Assembly (NCBI RefSeq): GCF_000090795.2
Contig: NW_003546363.1
Coordinates: 1-64,000 of the forward strand
Length of the DNA stretch: 64,000 bases
Reading direction: 5' to 3'
From: Amphimedon queenslandica
Taxonomy: Eukaryota; Porifera; Demospongiae; Haplosclerida; Niphatidae
In this document: piece after piece, positions 48,121 through 59,433 of the stretch
How positions within the stretch are numbered: the first letter of the stretch is position 1
Layout of the letters: every line of letters begins with the position of its first letter
Position numbers and translations under genes: made by a program
Notes under the pieces: model-generated
Databases searched by the model: none
What the model saw: the letters and a program-made list of their open reading frames with translations, nothing else
Told to the model about the DNA's origin: nothing

Positions 48121-48347
48121 TTTGACCACGAGAGAGCACGTGGGTTTGTCTAATTTAACGAGTTCCACTCCGTAATATTGAAATTCTTATTGACCGGATG
48201 AAAATATTTCTACTGTAATTATTCGGATGATCCCTATATAATATTGAAATTTTGCTGGCTCCTACTTAGTACTTGCTTGCAATATTATAATTTGCCTCCA
48301 AAAGTGGTAAATGGAGTCCTTTTAGTAGTATATACGAGACTAAGGAC
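48121..48347. promoter_or_regulatory. Divergent AK6 / MAU2 promoter
   Basis: 227 bp between opposing start codons, with a CACGTG box at about 48137-48142. It becomes AT-rich toward MAU2. Shared promoter inferred from layout. Confidence 0.5.
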
Positions 48348-51300
48348 ATGGCCCAGTCTATTAGCAGTGAGATTGGTCACGGAGGGCCTGACAGCTCTGT
48401 CGTGTCTGTACTTGTGGAAATGGCGGATTACTGCCTCAGCCAAAACCCACAACAGGTGAATTGAGTGCTCAATATAAAGCTATTACATTATAATTGTAAT
48501 AAATTACTTTGTAGTACTTTTAATCTTTAGAATATTTCTTAAATCTGATTTTGTTATCATTAATACATAGCTGGTTACACCATAGATAGTCTCTAATATC
48601 TATGGTTACACCCATATTAATTATGTATATATAATAGCTTTTTATTTATTTCTTATTTTTTCAAAAGATTGAAGAAGCCGTGCGATGTCTGATGGCATCC
48701 ATTTCTCTCTCTCCTGCTCCTCGAGTTGAAGCTAGAGTCAAGTTGCAGCTGGGAATGACGCTATACCATCACACGAATAACCTCCTGGAGGCCAGAGAAT
48801 TATTAGAGCAAGCCGTGAGTTGATGGAGAGATACACATTACCATAATATAGAGAGCTTTAATTTCGCAAAGTTTTATTTTGACGATTGGCAATTTACCAG
48901 TTATGTATTCAAAGGAAATGAATTTTGTAGGGAAATGAATGATCCCTGGATCTTGATATTGTTGTTTTTATTTTGGTTTAAGATGGCTTGGTGGTGTGTG
49001 TGTGTGCGCGCGCGTGTTATAGCACTCATTTTTCAAGAGTACTATTGCTATTTATCATTAAAAGTCAAACAGAAAGAAACACATAATTACACAATGCAAT
49101 ACAATTTCTACATGTACCCTACGTGTCAAATATTACATGTATTATCGGAGGTTGTGTTGTATTCGCGGCTGCTAATATTCAAGGTGATAAAACTAATAAA
49201 AACATTCAATTAAATACCATGGAAACCAGTCGAGCGTTGCTATAACAACTGACCACGTGTTTATACAATTACAATGTTCAGGAGCTAATCATCTATTCTT
49301 AGCAGCTTGAGTGGAGCCGTCCAGACTCCAGTTTTGTACCCGTTATCTTCTTGTATAGATGGACCGTGCTACCTTAGAGCTCTTTGCTGCAAAATCAGTC
49401 CTGGTTGGTCAGTCATGATTACAAACCACACCCAAGTCAATAAGCACTAACTAGAATGGATGGAGGATCCAAAGAGACTGCGAGGCAGAGTGAGCAAAGT
49501 ATTTCTGAAAAGAACTGGCCAAAGGAGCTTCAAAGAGTCCAAGGATTAGTAACAGCAAGAAGAATAACAACTACACTGCAGCCTGGTCCTGTGCTTCAAT
49601 AACGCACCGTTTTCAATTAAAATAGCATCCAGTTTCTGTGGTAATCGCTAGTGGCAGGAAAAATCCGCGAATATTAGCAGCCGCGAATATAGCCCGACCT
49701 ACAGTATTATTGTAATTGTTCATATTGAACTCAATCCATACCATAATATTATTATCATTATTCTTATTCTCATTATATAGATGCTATTATCAAACAGTGT
49801 ATCTGGTATAGAACAAATAAAGTATGAAGCCGCTAGCATCTTAGCAAGAATACACGTGGAGCAGGTACTGTGTATGATATACCGACTCCCCTTTAGTGGG
49901 TGTGGTCATCCCGTTGCTAGGGTTACGCTCACAATGCAAAGATGGTGATACGAAGTGCAATGGAGACGAGCTACAGACTGCCATACTGGCACTGTAGGCT
50001 GATGCTACAGAAAGCAGTAAGTACTAGCATACAGACCAGCATTTTCGAGGGACTATCATAATAATTATAGACTTTTTTGCAAATTTGTACTCTCTACCGA
50101 TACCATGTACATGTACATGTATATTGTACTCATCATAATGGATTATTTTTAAAAAATAATAATAATCAAAGATTCGCGAAATTTACACCATTGAAAATAT
50201 TAGCACTGTATGATTGTATGTATTCATAGTAATGAGTAATAAGGAAATACGTTTAACCCTCTCTTAAATTTGATATCATCTCTCTCTCTCTCTCCTCCAT
50301 TTTCATAGGATGTTCATTTATATGAGAAGGATTATAATAGTTTGATATCCACACTCACAGCTGCTAGTGATTATGCAGAACAAGCGAATGCTCCTCACAC
50401 TCGTATACTCTGCCTACTGACCAAAGGAGCTGTGAGTATAGAATAGTACCACTCCATCAGTGTACATGTACATCAGGGGCTCTGGTACTGTAGTACAAGT
50501 ATACTTGTAGCAATAGATTTTGTGGGGATTTATTTTTGTGATTTGTTAAGTTTAATTTTTGAATTGAATTTAATTTTTTGAAGGACTCGAAATATTATAC
50601 ATGTACATGTATATTGCACTGGTCACATGTATGTACATGTATATACATGTCCCTATGAAAATAACATGGCATGTTTTTTTGCGTGTACATAAATTCTGCA
50701 AAAACATGTCTTTCAGTACATGTACATGTATATTGTCTGCATAATACAAAATGCACATAGATACATACTAAAACGCAGACATAAGTGAAACACTCCTGGT
50801 GCTAATGATTGTAAATTTGAAAGTCTATGCATATTATACTAAAGAATAAATAGAGTTTAGGGTTGAAGGTGAAAGAAAGAGAGACAGATTAAGAAAATAT
50901 TGTTATTTATTTATATGTATTTCATTTTTTCTTTCATACAGTACTTGTTGATTACTAAGAATTTCAATGAAGCTGTTTCAGTTCTTAACTTCACTCATAC
51001 TCTAGTTGAGAACTACCATGGACCCAAGGCTGCTGTATTGAATACTCTTTATCAAATTATACAGGTCACACATCTATTGGGATTCGGACTGGTAAGAGAG
51101 GCTGGAACTTAATTAATACATGGGCCTCAGTTTTATTATTGTTGTTGTTATTATTGTTATTATTATTATTGTTGTTGTTATTATTGTTATTATTATTATT
51201 GTTGTTGTTATTATTATTGTTATTATTATTATTGTTGTTGTTATTATTGTTATTATTATTTACTAGATAAAAGCAGCAAAGCCTCACATGAAGTCCCTAC

Positions 51301-54300
51301 AGCATTGCGTCAAGAAATTAAATAATGAAAGTAATAACGATCAATACACATGCAATTAATTTTTATAAAAAAATTATGCATAAAATTGATCTCTCTCTCT
51401 TTCTTTCCCTCTCTTTCTCAGCTCCCACAGAGTCAGAAGGTCTATTAAATGCTGAATGCTTTGATTGGCTAACATTGGAGCAAACAAAAATATTGATTTA
51501 TCTAGTACGTCCATGTGTAACTTATAAAATATAGTGCAATGTATGTACTTTTATACATGTGTATACTTGCATTATTTAGAGCACATTGATAAGTACATGT
51601 ATTTAGTTGTTTTGGTAAATGTACATAATAATTTTTACATTTTTGTAGGTGAGTATGATGCATTCTGTGTTAGCTGGGAACACTGAGAAAGCACTCTCTT
51701 TTGCTAGGAAAGCATTTGCCTACATTAACTCAAGAAAAGGTACACGATCATTATTATTTTGCTTTACATGTACTTGCAGGTATTGTACATACATGTGCTA
51801 TTTGTTGTTGTTGTTGTTGTTGTTTACAGGTAGTTCTGATGGTAGTAAAGTCCTGCTAGTTTTTGAGGCTCATTTATTGGAACTCGTTGTGTCGTGTTTG
51901 TTAATACAAGGAAACTGTACTCAGGCAGGAGAGAAGGTAAATAAAAATGAATAAACAAAATTAATGAATAATATTGTATTTTTGCTCGCTAAGCTTCAAG
52001 AGGCCATTAATATTTGTCATAGTCACTCACAAATGACTTATTCTCACAGAGCAGTGCTGCATACATTACTGGTAAGAGCTTTATCACAAATTGTACACAT
52101 ACCCTCCCCCCCCCTCTCTCTCTCTCTCCTTTCTCTCTCAAAGGGTGCTTATGCTTTTGCTACCAATAATGACGAGAGAAGTGTCGCACAATTTCAAACT
52201 GCCTTACAGGTACGTGTACATGTATACATGTTTCTTTATGTTGATTCATATGAACATGAATGCGTTTTTGTCCCTCCTCTATAGCACACGAACTCGCTGG
52301 AACTTAAAGTTTTCATAAATGTCAACCTTGCAATGACCTACTTGAGGATTGGAGCCTCAAAAATAAGAGAAGTATGTAATGGTATTTTTATCTTCTCTTG
52401 AATCTACTTCTCCAGATGATGGCTATCATGGATTTCTTACAATCTGAAGATGTTAACTCTATACAGTAATTGTTACCTCTCTCTCTCACACACACTCTTT
52501 CTTCAGTTCTCTACTCTTCCATTCTCTTGTCTCTACTTGTATTTCTCATTATATATACAATATATTATTTATCATTCTTATATCATTTGTAGTAGTAAGA
52601 ATCTAAAATGTGCCGTGTCATTTGTGAAAGGACTTAACGCTTATCATCAAGTCCGACCACACGAAGCAAAGTAAGTGAGGGAGAGACCCACTGACTCTCA
52701 AACCAGTTTGGATCAAAGCGGTTCAGAAACCAGCTTAATTGTGTCCACAGTAACTATGGTTGAATTGGTTTACAATGCTACATTGCATACATAATACAGC
52801 TGCTCCAGTACTTAAACCAGTTTGATTATCTCAAGCCACCTCCTGAGGTGGTTTAGATAAGTTGGTTTATCTGCATTGAAATTGTTCACACTTAAACTGG
52901 TTTATTTCTAAACCGGTTTCAAACCGCTTTAAGGGCATAGTGTAAACGGGGCTTATGAAAGGTTTAGGGTTTTAATAGTACCAGTATGTTTTTAATATTT
53001 TTATTATTATTTATTTACAGGCGACATCTACGTGAGACCATTTCTCTATCAAACAGCAATGAACTCAGTAAGCTATCAGCCTGTGCACTGTTGGTCCTAG
53101 GACAAATATTCTTATCACTTGGGAATCACAAGGTACATGAAATACATGTACATGTACTGGTGCATGTACATGTATATAATATAAGTATAATGTAGTAATT
53201 ATGGTTTACAGTATTGCTTTACATGTACATAAAGTTTATGCATGGGATATAGTTATTTTTTTATTATGATCCTCAATTTTAATGTTTCTGTATTCCATAT
53301 AATCCTGCCACGCCTCCTCTGAGAATGCAAGGAATGTTTTGTGGAGGTACTCGTTCCATATAAGGAAGACAGACTGAAAGGAGCTATGAATATCATTAGC
53401 TGTCTGAGCATGCTCAGCTCTGCCAAGTTGTGCTAAAAATAGAAAACAGGATGCTTGACTGGTCTGTCTGGTTTGGAACTGGTCTGACCAGATCAGTTTA
53501 TTTTTAGAAAGGAATGCAGTGCCCTTTAATAGCTAAACTATATACTGCTACAACAAGCCATGGGACATTGGGACTGCACCTTAATTCATGTTCCTTATAC
53601 CTTTTATACCTTTGTGTAATTAAATTTAATGTTTATCTACATTTCCTTTCTCTCTCTCCCTCTCTCTCTCTCTTTTTCTTTCTTTTTAGGAGGCCAGAGA
53701 CATGCTTGATCCTGCTTGTAAACTCACTCATAAAATTTCTGACAAAATGTTACAATCATGGGCAACTTCACTACTCATTGGTAACCCTCACATGATGATC
53801 ACATGACAATCACACGACGATCACATGACGATCACATGATGTTTAAATGGTTATTTGTTTAGGTCTACATAAAACTGTGGGGGATAAAGACTCAGAAAAA
53901 TCTTTAGAAGAATCTCTGAGAGTATTACAGTCAGAGTTATACGAAGGTCCAATTCTCTCTCTCTTTTCTTTCTGTTTCTGTTATGATTTTGGACTAAAAA
54001 TGAAATTTTTCCTAATTTACAATGTTATTTTAGTGTACATAATGTGCAATTGTCCAGTAGACTATGACATTCTTATCAAAAAATGTTTCATTTTATAGAT
54101 TACATGAAGACCAAGGATTGTTCACATCACTTGCTGATGCACGTATGTTTCGGAATATTACATGTTTAGTCTATATTATCTGACCCTTTCTCTTCCTTTA
54201 CAGTGGACTGTTGGGGATTGGCCCATAACTGAAGACAAGAAGGAGACAGACTCCCTTGGCAAAGATTCCCCACTGGCCAATGATGATAGTCACAGTGCTG

Positions 54301-56153
54301 CAGTACAATACATGGAAGTGTCCAATCACCAAACTGATCATGTGATGACATCAAAGTCAAAAAGAACCGATTCCACTCCTAACTTGAGTAAAGTAATTGA
54401 CCAATCAGAATTTCAGGAGTCTAATAGCGCGTGGACCGGTCATGTGACTGATCATGTGACCCATGAGAGCTCTAGTCACGAGAGATTCTCTCACCCGTTT
54501 CAACAACAAGTCTCGCCGGAGCAAGGTCACATGACTTTACAGCACCGTCCCCCCAAAGATCACATGACACTTCAGTTAGATCGCATGACTTCAAAGCCAC
54601 GGAAAGACGTCCTTCAAAATGACCCCCACCCTCCAAATACTAATTATACTGATCACATGACTCCAGCTCACATGACTCACTCGCACACTAAGAAAAGGAC
54701 TTCATCGCCATCACTAGGGGCTAGAGACATACCACTTGATCCTTTGATTGATTTCGTAAAGCACTCAAAATCAGAGCAACCCTCTTTTAGTCAGAGCCCA
54801 GTCTCAAACTTGTTTTCTCCTCCTCCCACTCTCCCTACTCCTCCTTCTGGTTCTTATCTCAAGCATTATTCATCACACCTGCCAAGAGTCTCCTCTTCAC
54901 CTGCACAGTTTACTAGTACTCTCACTCCTCCATTATCTGCTACTGAAGTTGTACATACCTCCAGTAGTTATATAGGAAAGACCTCACAGTCTTATGAGTC
55001 ACCGCTTGGTCATTCATATCATCATGGCCCAAGTACATCTATGTCTCCTTCATTGCACCAATATGGCTCACAGCAGCAAGGCTCTTCTTCTAGACACCAC
55101 AGTATTCCTGCTTCCTCTCATTTTACTAGTCCTCAGACTCAATCACCATCAATCCAGCATGTCACTACTCACCATCATCCACAGACTGGGACTGATTATC
55201 ATGCAGTTAAGGATAATCCTCCTCCTAGAACTTCTCATTATGCTCCAAAACAACAGCAGCATGCTCCCAGTAATCAGTCTGTCTCTCAGCCTTTGCAGCA
55301 TGCTAGTTCTCAGTATAGTCCTTTGAAGCATCAGTCTCATTCAAGCTCTGCTTCTCAGCCTATACTCCAGTCTAGTCCACCTTATATTAAGCATCACACC
55401 AGCCCTCAGTTCACTGCATCACCTCAGGCTAAGCAGTTACCTCCTCCTGCTGGTGGTGGTTCTCAGGCTCATATTGGGGTCCAGCAGCACCAGTCTTCTC
55501 CATTGCTGCATGGTATGCCTCAGTTAAGGCACATGGGGACTCTCCCTTCAGCAGATTCAATGTTGAATCGTACCTATCCTTCTCCTAGTCCTCATGTCAT
55601 TGATAGTCCTAATGTTGCTCGTGGCACTCCGTCTCAGCCTGGCTCTGCCTTAGTCTCTCCTTATCAGTTGAGCTCACTCTCTCTCCTTCATCAACAACAG
55701 CAGCAGCAGCAGGGACATGCTTCAGGTCTAATCCCTCAGCAGTTTCCACAGGTTTATAGCAGCAGTCCGCCCCAGAGGCAGCTACACCATCAGCTACAGC
55801 AGCAGCATCAACAGTTTTCACCCAATGACCTGGTTCTCCATCAGTATGGCTACTCTACTCTAAGTCCTGAGGCTATCCTCAGACAGAAGCTCCTCCAGCA
55901 GCAGCAGCAGACTGGACCAACTGGTAGTGTTAATTTCTCTCCTCTTAGTCATCCACAGACTCACCATTCTCCTGTTGTAATGGGTGGGGGTCCTTCCCCT
56001 ATGCAGTATAATCCTCGTCCTATCAATATCTACCAGTACCAGCCTCCTTCCTCTGTCTCTCCTCCGACTCAAGCCCCTCCAGGCCATTTGAACTACGTAC
56101 ATCATCACCATCATCATCACATGCATAAGACTCAAAATGCACCTCGTCAATAA
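48348..56153 (+). CDS. MAU2: MAU2 (SCC4) cohesin loader with long extra tail
   Basis: TPR partner of NIPBL/SCC2 that loads cohesin on chromatin. Twenty exons join in phase: 48348-48455, 48668-48814, 49781-49864, 49921-50016, 50309-50431, 50942-51091, 51267-51330, 51422-51504, 51649-51739, 51830-51936, 51994-52071, 52144-52209, 52285-52371, 52416-52465, 52593-52670, 53021-53132, 53690-53780, 53863-53946, 54099-54142, 54204-56153; 1230 aa. Residues 1-581 follow human MAU2 (613 aa) end to end: RVEARVKLQLGMTLYHHT, IKYEAASILARIHVEQ, RLPYWHCRLML, QVTHLLGFGLIKAAKPHMKS, MHSVLAGNTEKAL, RHLRETISLSNSNELSKL. Human MAU2 ends soon after TWTDG; here the matching WTVGD opens a 649-residue single-exon tail rich in His, Gln, Ser and Pro, with poly-Gln and poly-His runs. 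The donor after exon 18 (GTCCAA) is weak. Introns 2 and 15 carry transposon remnants. Confidence 0.93.
49140..49705. mobile_element. Non-autonomous DNA transposon remnant (MAU2 intron 2)
   Basis: TATTCGCGGCTGCTAATATT at about 49159-49178 is matched by its exact reverse complement at about 49671-49690. Weaker similarity extends outward (..GGTTGTGTTG / TAGCCCGACC..). The 490 bp between has no open frame of note. The GC content of the ends stands out from the intron. The superfamily is not assigned. Confidence 0.6.
51141..51262. repeat. 30-33 bp minisatellite abutting a 3' splice site
   Basis: Four copies of a 30-33 bp unit made of GTT and ATT triplets (GTTGTTGTTATTATTGTT...). They fill MAU2 intron 6 up to its acceptor (TACTAG, AG at 51265-51266). 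Confidence 0.85.
52680..52960. mobile_element. MITE-like inverted-repeat element (MAU2 intron 15)
   Basis: The left part has AAACCAGTTTGGATCAAAGC and GGTTCAGAAACCAGC. The right part has AAACCGGTTTCAAACCGCTT and ends AGGGCATAGTGTAAACGGGG. Reversed, that end reads CCCCGTTTACACTATGCCCT, a terminus style seen in hAT-like MITEs. The AAACC/GGTTT words are inverted around the middle. Ends are not sharp. Confidence 0.45.
53788..54675. promoter_or_regulatory. Cluster of eleven TCACATGA / TCATGTGA octamers
   Basis: Perfect copies start at 53788, 53799, 53821, 53832 (intron 17) and 54338, 54440, 54452, 54527, 54560, 54653, 54668 (exon 20). TCACATGA and TCATGTGA are reverse complements, and TCATGTGA is the M-box bound by MITF/TFE bHLH-zip proteins. 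The cluster crosses from intron to coding sequence, where it encodes recurring HMT/HVT peptides. Regulatory function is inference; the count is seen. Confidence 0.5.
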
Positions 56154-57599
56154 TCAATAAATAAAGAATATTATTATTATTATTATGTAGTCATTGTTGT
56201 TATTTATTATTATTATGATCGCCAGCTCTGTAATTTTTATGGCTCATTATTCTTAGTATTATTACTATTATTATTTGTTACATGCATTTTAATTCGTACT
56301 TATGCTACTAGTTCTTATAAATTGCATGCTCTGCATTTTATGAACATAGGTTGATCGTTCGTTTGATTTGCATTTCTTCTTCACTATAAAAATGTCACCT
56401 CTCCATTTCTTCATTAATAGTAAAAAGGTGAATAGGAGGGGCCTATTATATGTGTATATATACTGTTTGATAAAAGGCTCTAGTGTTTCCTGTTACCATA
56501 TTTGGCAGTCAATTATTAAATAGTCTCACATGACTGCCACGTGACTGGTCAAACCGGTTTGGTGGGTACGTGTGTGTATGTGTGTGAGTCTCTCATTTAT
56601 TAGTGTTGTGTGTATATGAGTGCATGTGGTGATTTGGTCGTTTCATCTTCTCCCGTCAGCACTTTATATTGATACAGGCGGTGGCCAAAATATAATTCAA
56701 TCTTCTGTCCCCACGACACATTCCCAACACTCAAAGGCAGAGGAATATCAGTGGAGGTGAGTTTTAGATGTTAAATTATGCAAAAGTCACCCGCGGCCAT
56801 GATGGCTTCTTAGTAAAGGAGAAATCTTTTCCAGCTTTGCTAAATCCAAGTACCGGGTCTTTTAAGATGTTTGAATGTTTACTGTGTACTGTAAAGTGAC
56901 AAATAGACTAGAAAACATGGTTAATAATGATAATTGTAATGGCGGACACAGTCAATTATGAATGGGCGTGGTTTGAACCTAATTAAATTGAATGATTCAA
57001 TTTAAGATCATTGCTTAACTTGTATTTTTGTGTTGCAGTAGCATTTATCACAAATACATTTTGATCTAATTATTTTTAAAACTAAATAATAATAAATAAT
57101 TATTTTTAATGTCTGCTAAATATTAATTAATTCTTATTTTTATCATAGTGCTCAGATCATCAAGATATTCTTACAGTTATTACTACTGGTACCAGGTACG
57201 GATTACAAAATCACACCCACACACATAACATGCAAACTTTCACGCCTACATGTACCCTGTACATGTACATGTACATGTTTACTCTATTCATATTGCATGT
57301 GTACATAAATGTGAATCAGTAGTATATATAGTGTACTCTTTTTGAGTTGAGGTGCTATATCAGATTTCCGTGACCCACTGCCTGTAACCATCGTCATCTT
57401 CACGCCAGGAACGACCAGTACGCCGGAGGACAAGAGAAGAGAGAGGGGCGTGGTCACGTACGCCATATAAGGACGACACTACTTGAGGAAGCCAGATTAG
57501 AGGAGAGGAAAGAGAACAGACAATTTGATATTTTAATTTGATTGAAGTTTGTTTATTGTGAAGACAGATGTCTCTCAGAGGGTGAAATCCACGGACATT
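56154..57599. other. Intergenic MAU2 to integrase-p66, possible leader exons
   Basis: AATAAATAAA directly follows the MAU2 stop (about 56156-56165) as the poly(A) signal. Further on are splice-bounded stretches: an open segment of about 90 nt ending at a donor at 56757 (GGAG|GTGAGT), an acceptor near 57149 with a donor near 57196, and an open stretch 57361-57472. They may be 5' UTR exons of the next gene or a small gene. A GGGCGTGG box is at 57446-57453. Confidence 0.4.
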
Positions 57600-58563
57600 A
57601 TGTCACTGAGTATGATTGGAGGCGATATACCTCTTCTTTCATCATCGACCTCGCCTTCAGACTGGAGGTCAAGTTTTGACTCTTTCTGTCGGAGCAGCTA
57701 CATTGATGAGTCTAAATTGTATAGTGAGACCGTCTGCAAAGAAGTGGGGGACAAGATCATGCACTTGTTGAAGGGAAAGCCGTCCTCCTTGTGGGAGAGG
57801 GACCCGTTTTGTGTGTGGGTTAAGAGTAAGGGGTTCGCCCTCACGTCTTATCCGATGCTTGGACTCAAGGAAGTGTTGTGTATCCCAGTCCCTGACCCCG
57901 TGAGTCTGTTATTATTTATTATTGGGAATTTGTGATTTAATATTGATACATTTTAATGCAATTAATTCTGGCTTTTAGTCTACATGCTATTCTATATTAG
58001 TTAGTAGCTTCTCATCTCTCATGCATGGGATTTCATTGGAAATACATGTAGCTCCAAAACCACTCCCAATTTATATTGCATATTTTGATGCCTATTGCAT
58101 ACCTTCCTGAGAATAATTTTATGAATCCTTAAAAGTGTGGCCTTTTATTTGTAGATTACATTTTTGTGGTTTTGAAAGTTGTTGTATTTTGGTCAATGCA
58201 TGAATCTCATTGTGTGAGGGATTTTTGAGGTGTTTTAGATAAATCTTTGAGCTATACACATGTAATTATGAGCTGTACATGTTATATAAACTGACTTACG
58301 TGCATGAGCATCTAATATTAAAAAAAAATTGGCTGTGAAATTAATTCCCACTTGTATTACATGTACATTGTCTTGGTGCATATTGACTTTCTTTTTTTTT
58401 CTTTCTTGATCCCTCAGTCGGCTGGTTCTGCCTCATGGCGTCGTGTGGCATACATTGAAGAGTTTTATGATATCATTACTAAATTTCACATTGTGAACGG
58501 TGACCACCTTTCATCTACAAAGACCCACACTGAGGTAAAGAAAGAGGGAGGGAGGGGGGAGAG

Positions 58564-58599
<36 letters not shown>

Positions 58600-59401
58600 A
58601 AGAGAGAGAGGGAAAGGAGGGAGAGAAGGAGACAAAGAGAGAGAGAAAAAATAATGTTTTAAATTATTATTAGGTTTCTAAGCATTATGCCGGTGTGCCT
58701 CAATTAGCCATAGAGAAGTACCTCCAGTTGTGTCCAGGGTGCCACGGGTCCAGCAGCAGTCCTGTTGAGACTCCAGTCCTTAAGGAACCGAAACGGGAGA
58801 AGAGTGGCTATTTTATGAAGAAAGGGCAGGTTGGAATAGTTGTGTGTTTGCATTCACAAATTAATAATAACAATGAATAATCGTTGTAAAAACACAAATA
58901 TATGTACATTGCATGCAGGATTTCCCACAAAGCATGCTACACGTAAGTCAGCTAAACAGCATGCTTTAATACAGTACTTGGGATTTGGAGCAACTTTAAA
59001 AATTCGTAAAAAATCTAATTTTGATCAGAATCAGCTCAAACTTGCTACACAACATAAGAACATGTATATGTATCAGAAAAAGTTATAAAAATGGAGAATT
59101 CTCTCCTAGTCATTTTTGGTGAAATTTGGTGAAAAACCCTGTACTATAGTACAGGGTCTTTGGCCTGATTTTTGAGTAACTTTAAAAATTCGTAAAAAAT
59201 CTAATATTGGTCGGAATCAGCTCAAACTTGCTACACAACATAAGAACATGTATATGTATCAGAAAAAGTTATAAAAATGGAGAATTCTCTCCTAGTCATT
59301 TTTGTTGAAATACCTTGCAACATACACATGTATGTAGTACGGGGTCTTTAGCCCAATTTCTGAGTCCACTGGCAAGACTATGGGGCATTACTACCATTAT
59401 C

Positions 59402-59433
<32 letters not shown>

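Noticed and set aside
51066-51287. Minus-strand open frame encoding a long poly-Asn run
   Set aside because: It is only the antisense reading of the ATT/GTT minisatellite in a MAU2 intron.
55609-56150. Minus-strand open frames opposite the MAU2 tail
   Set aside because: They mirror the CAG/CAT-rich low-complexity coding of the plus strand and have no splice or start context.
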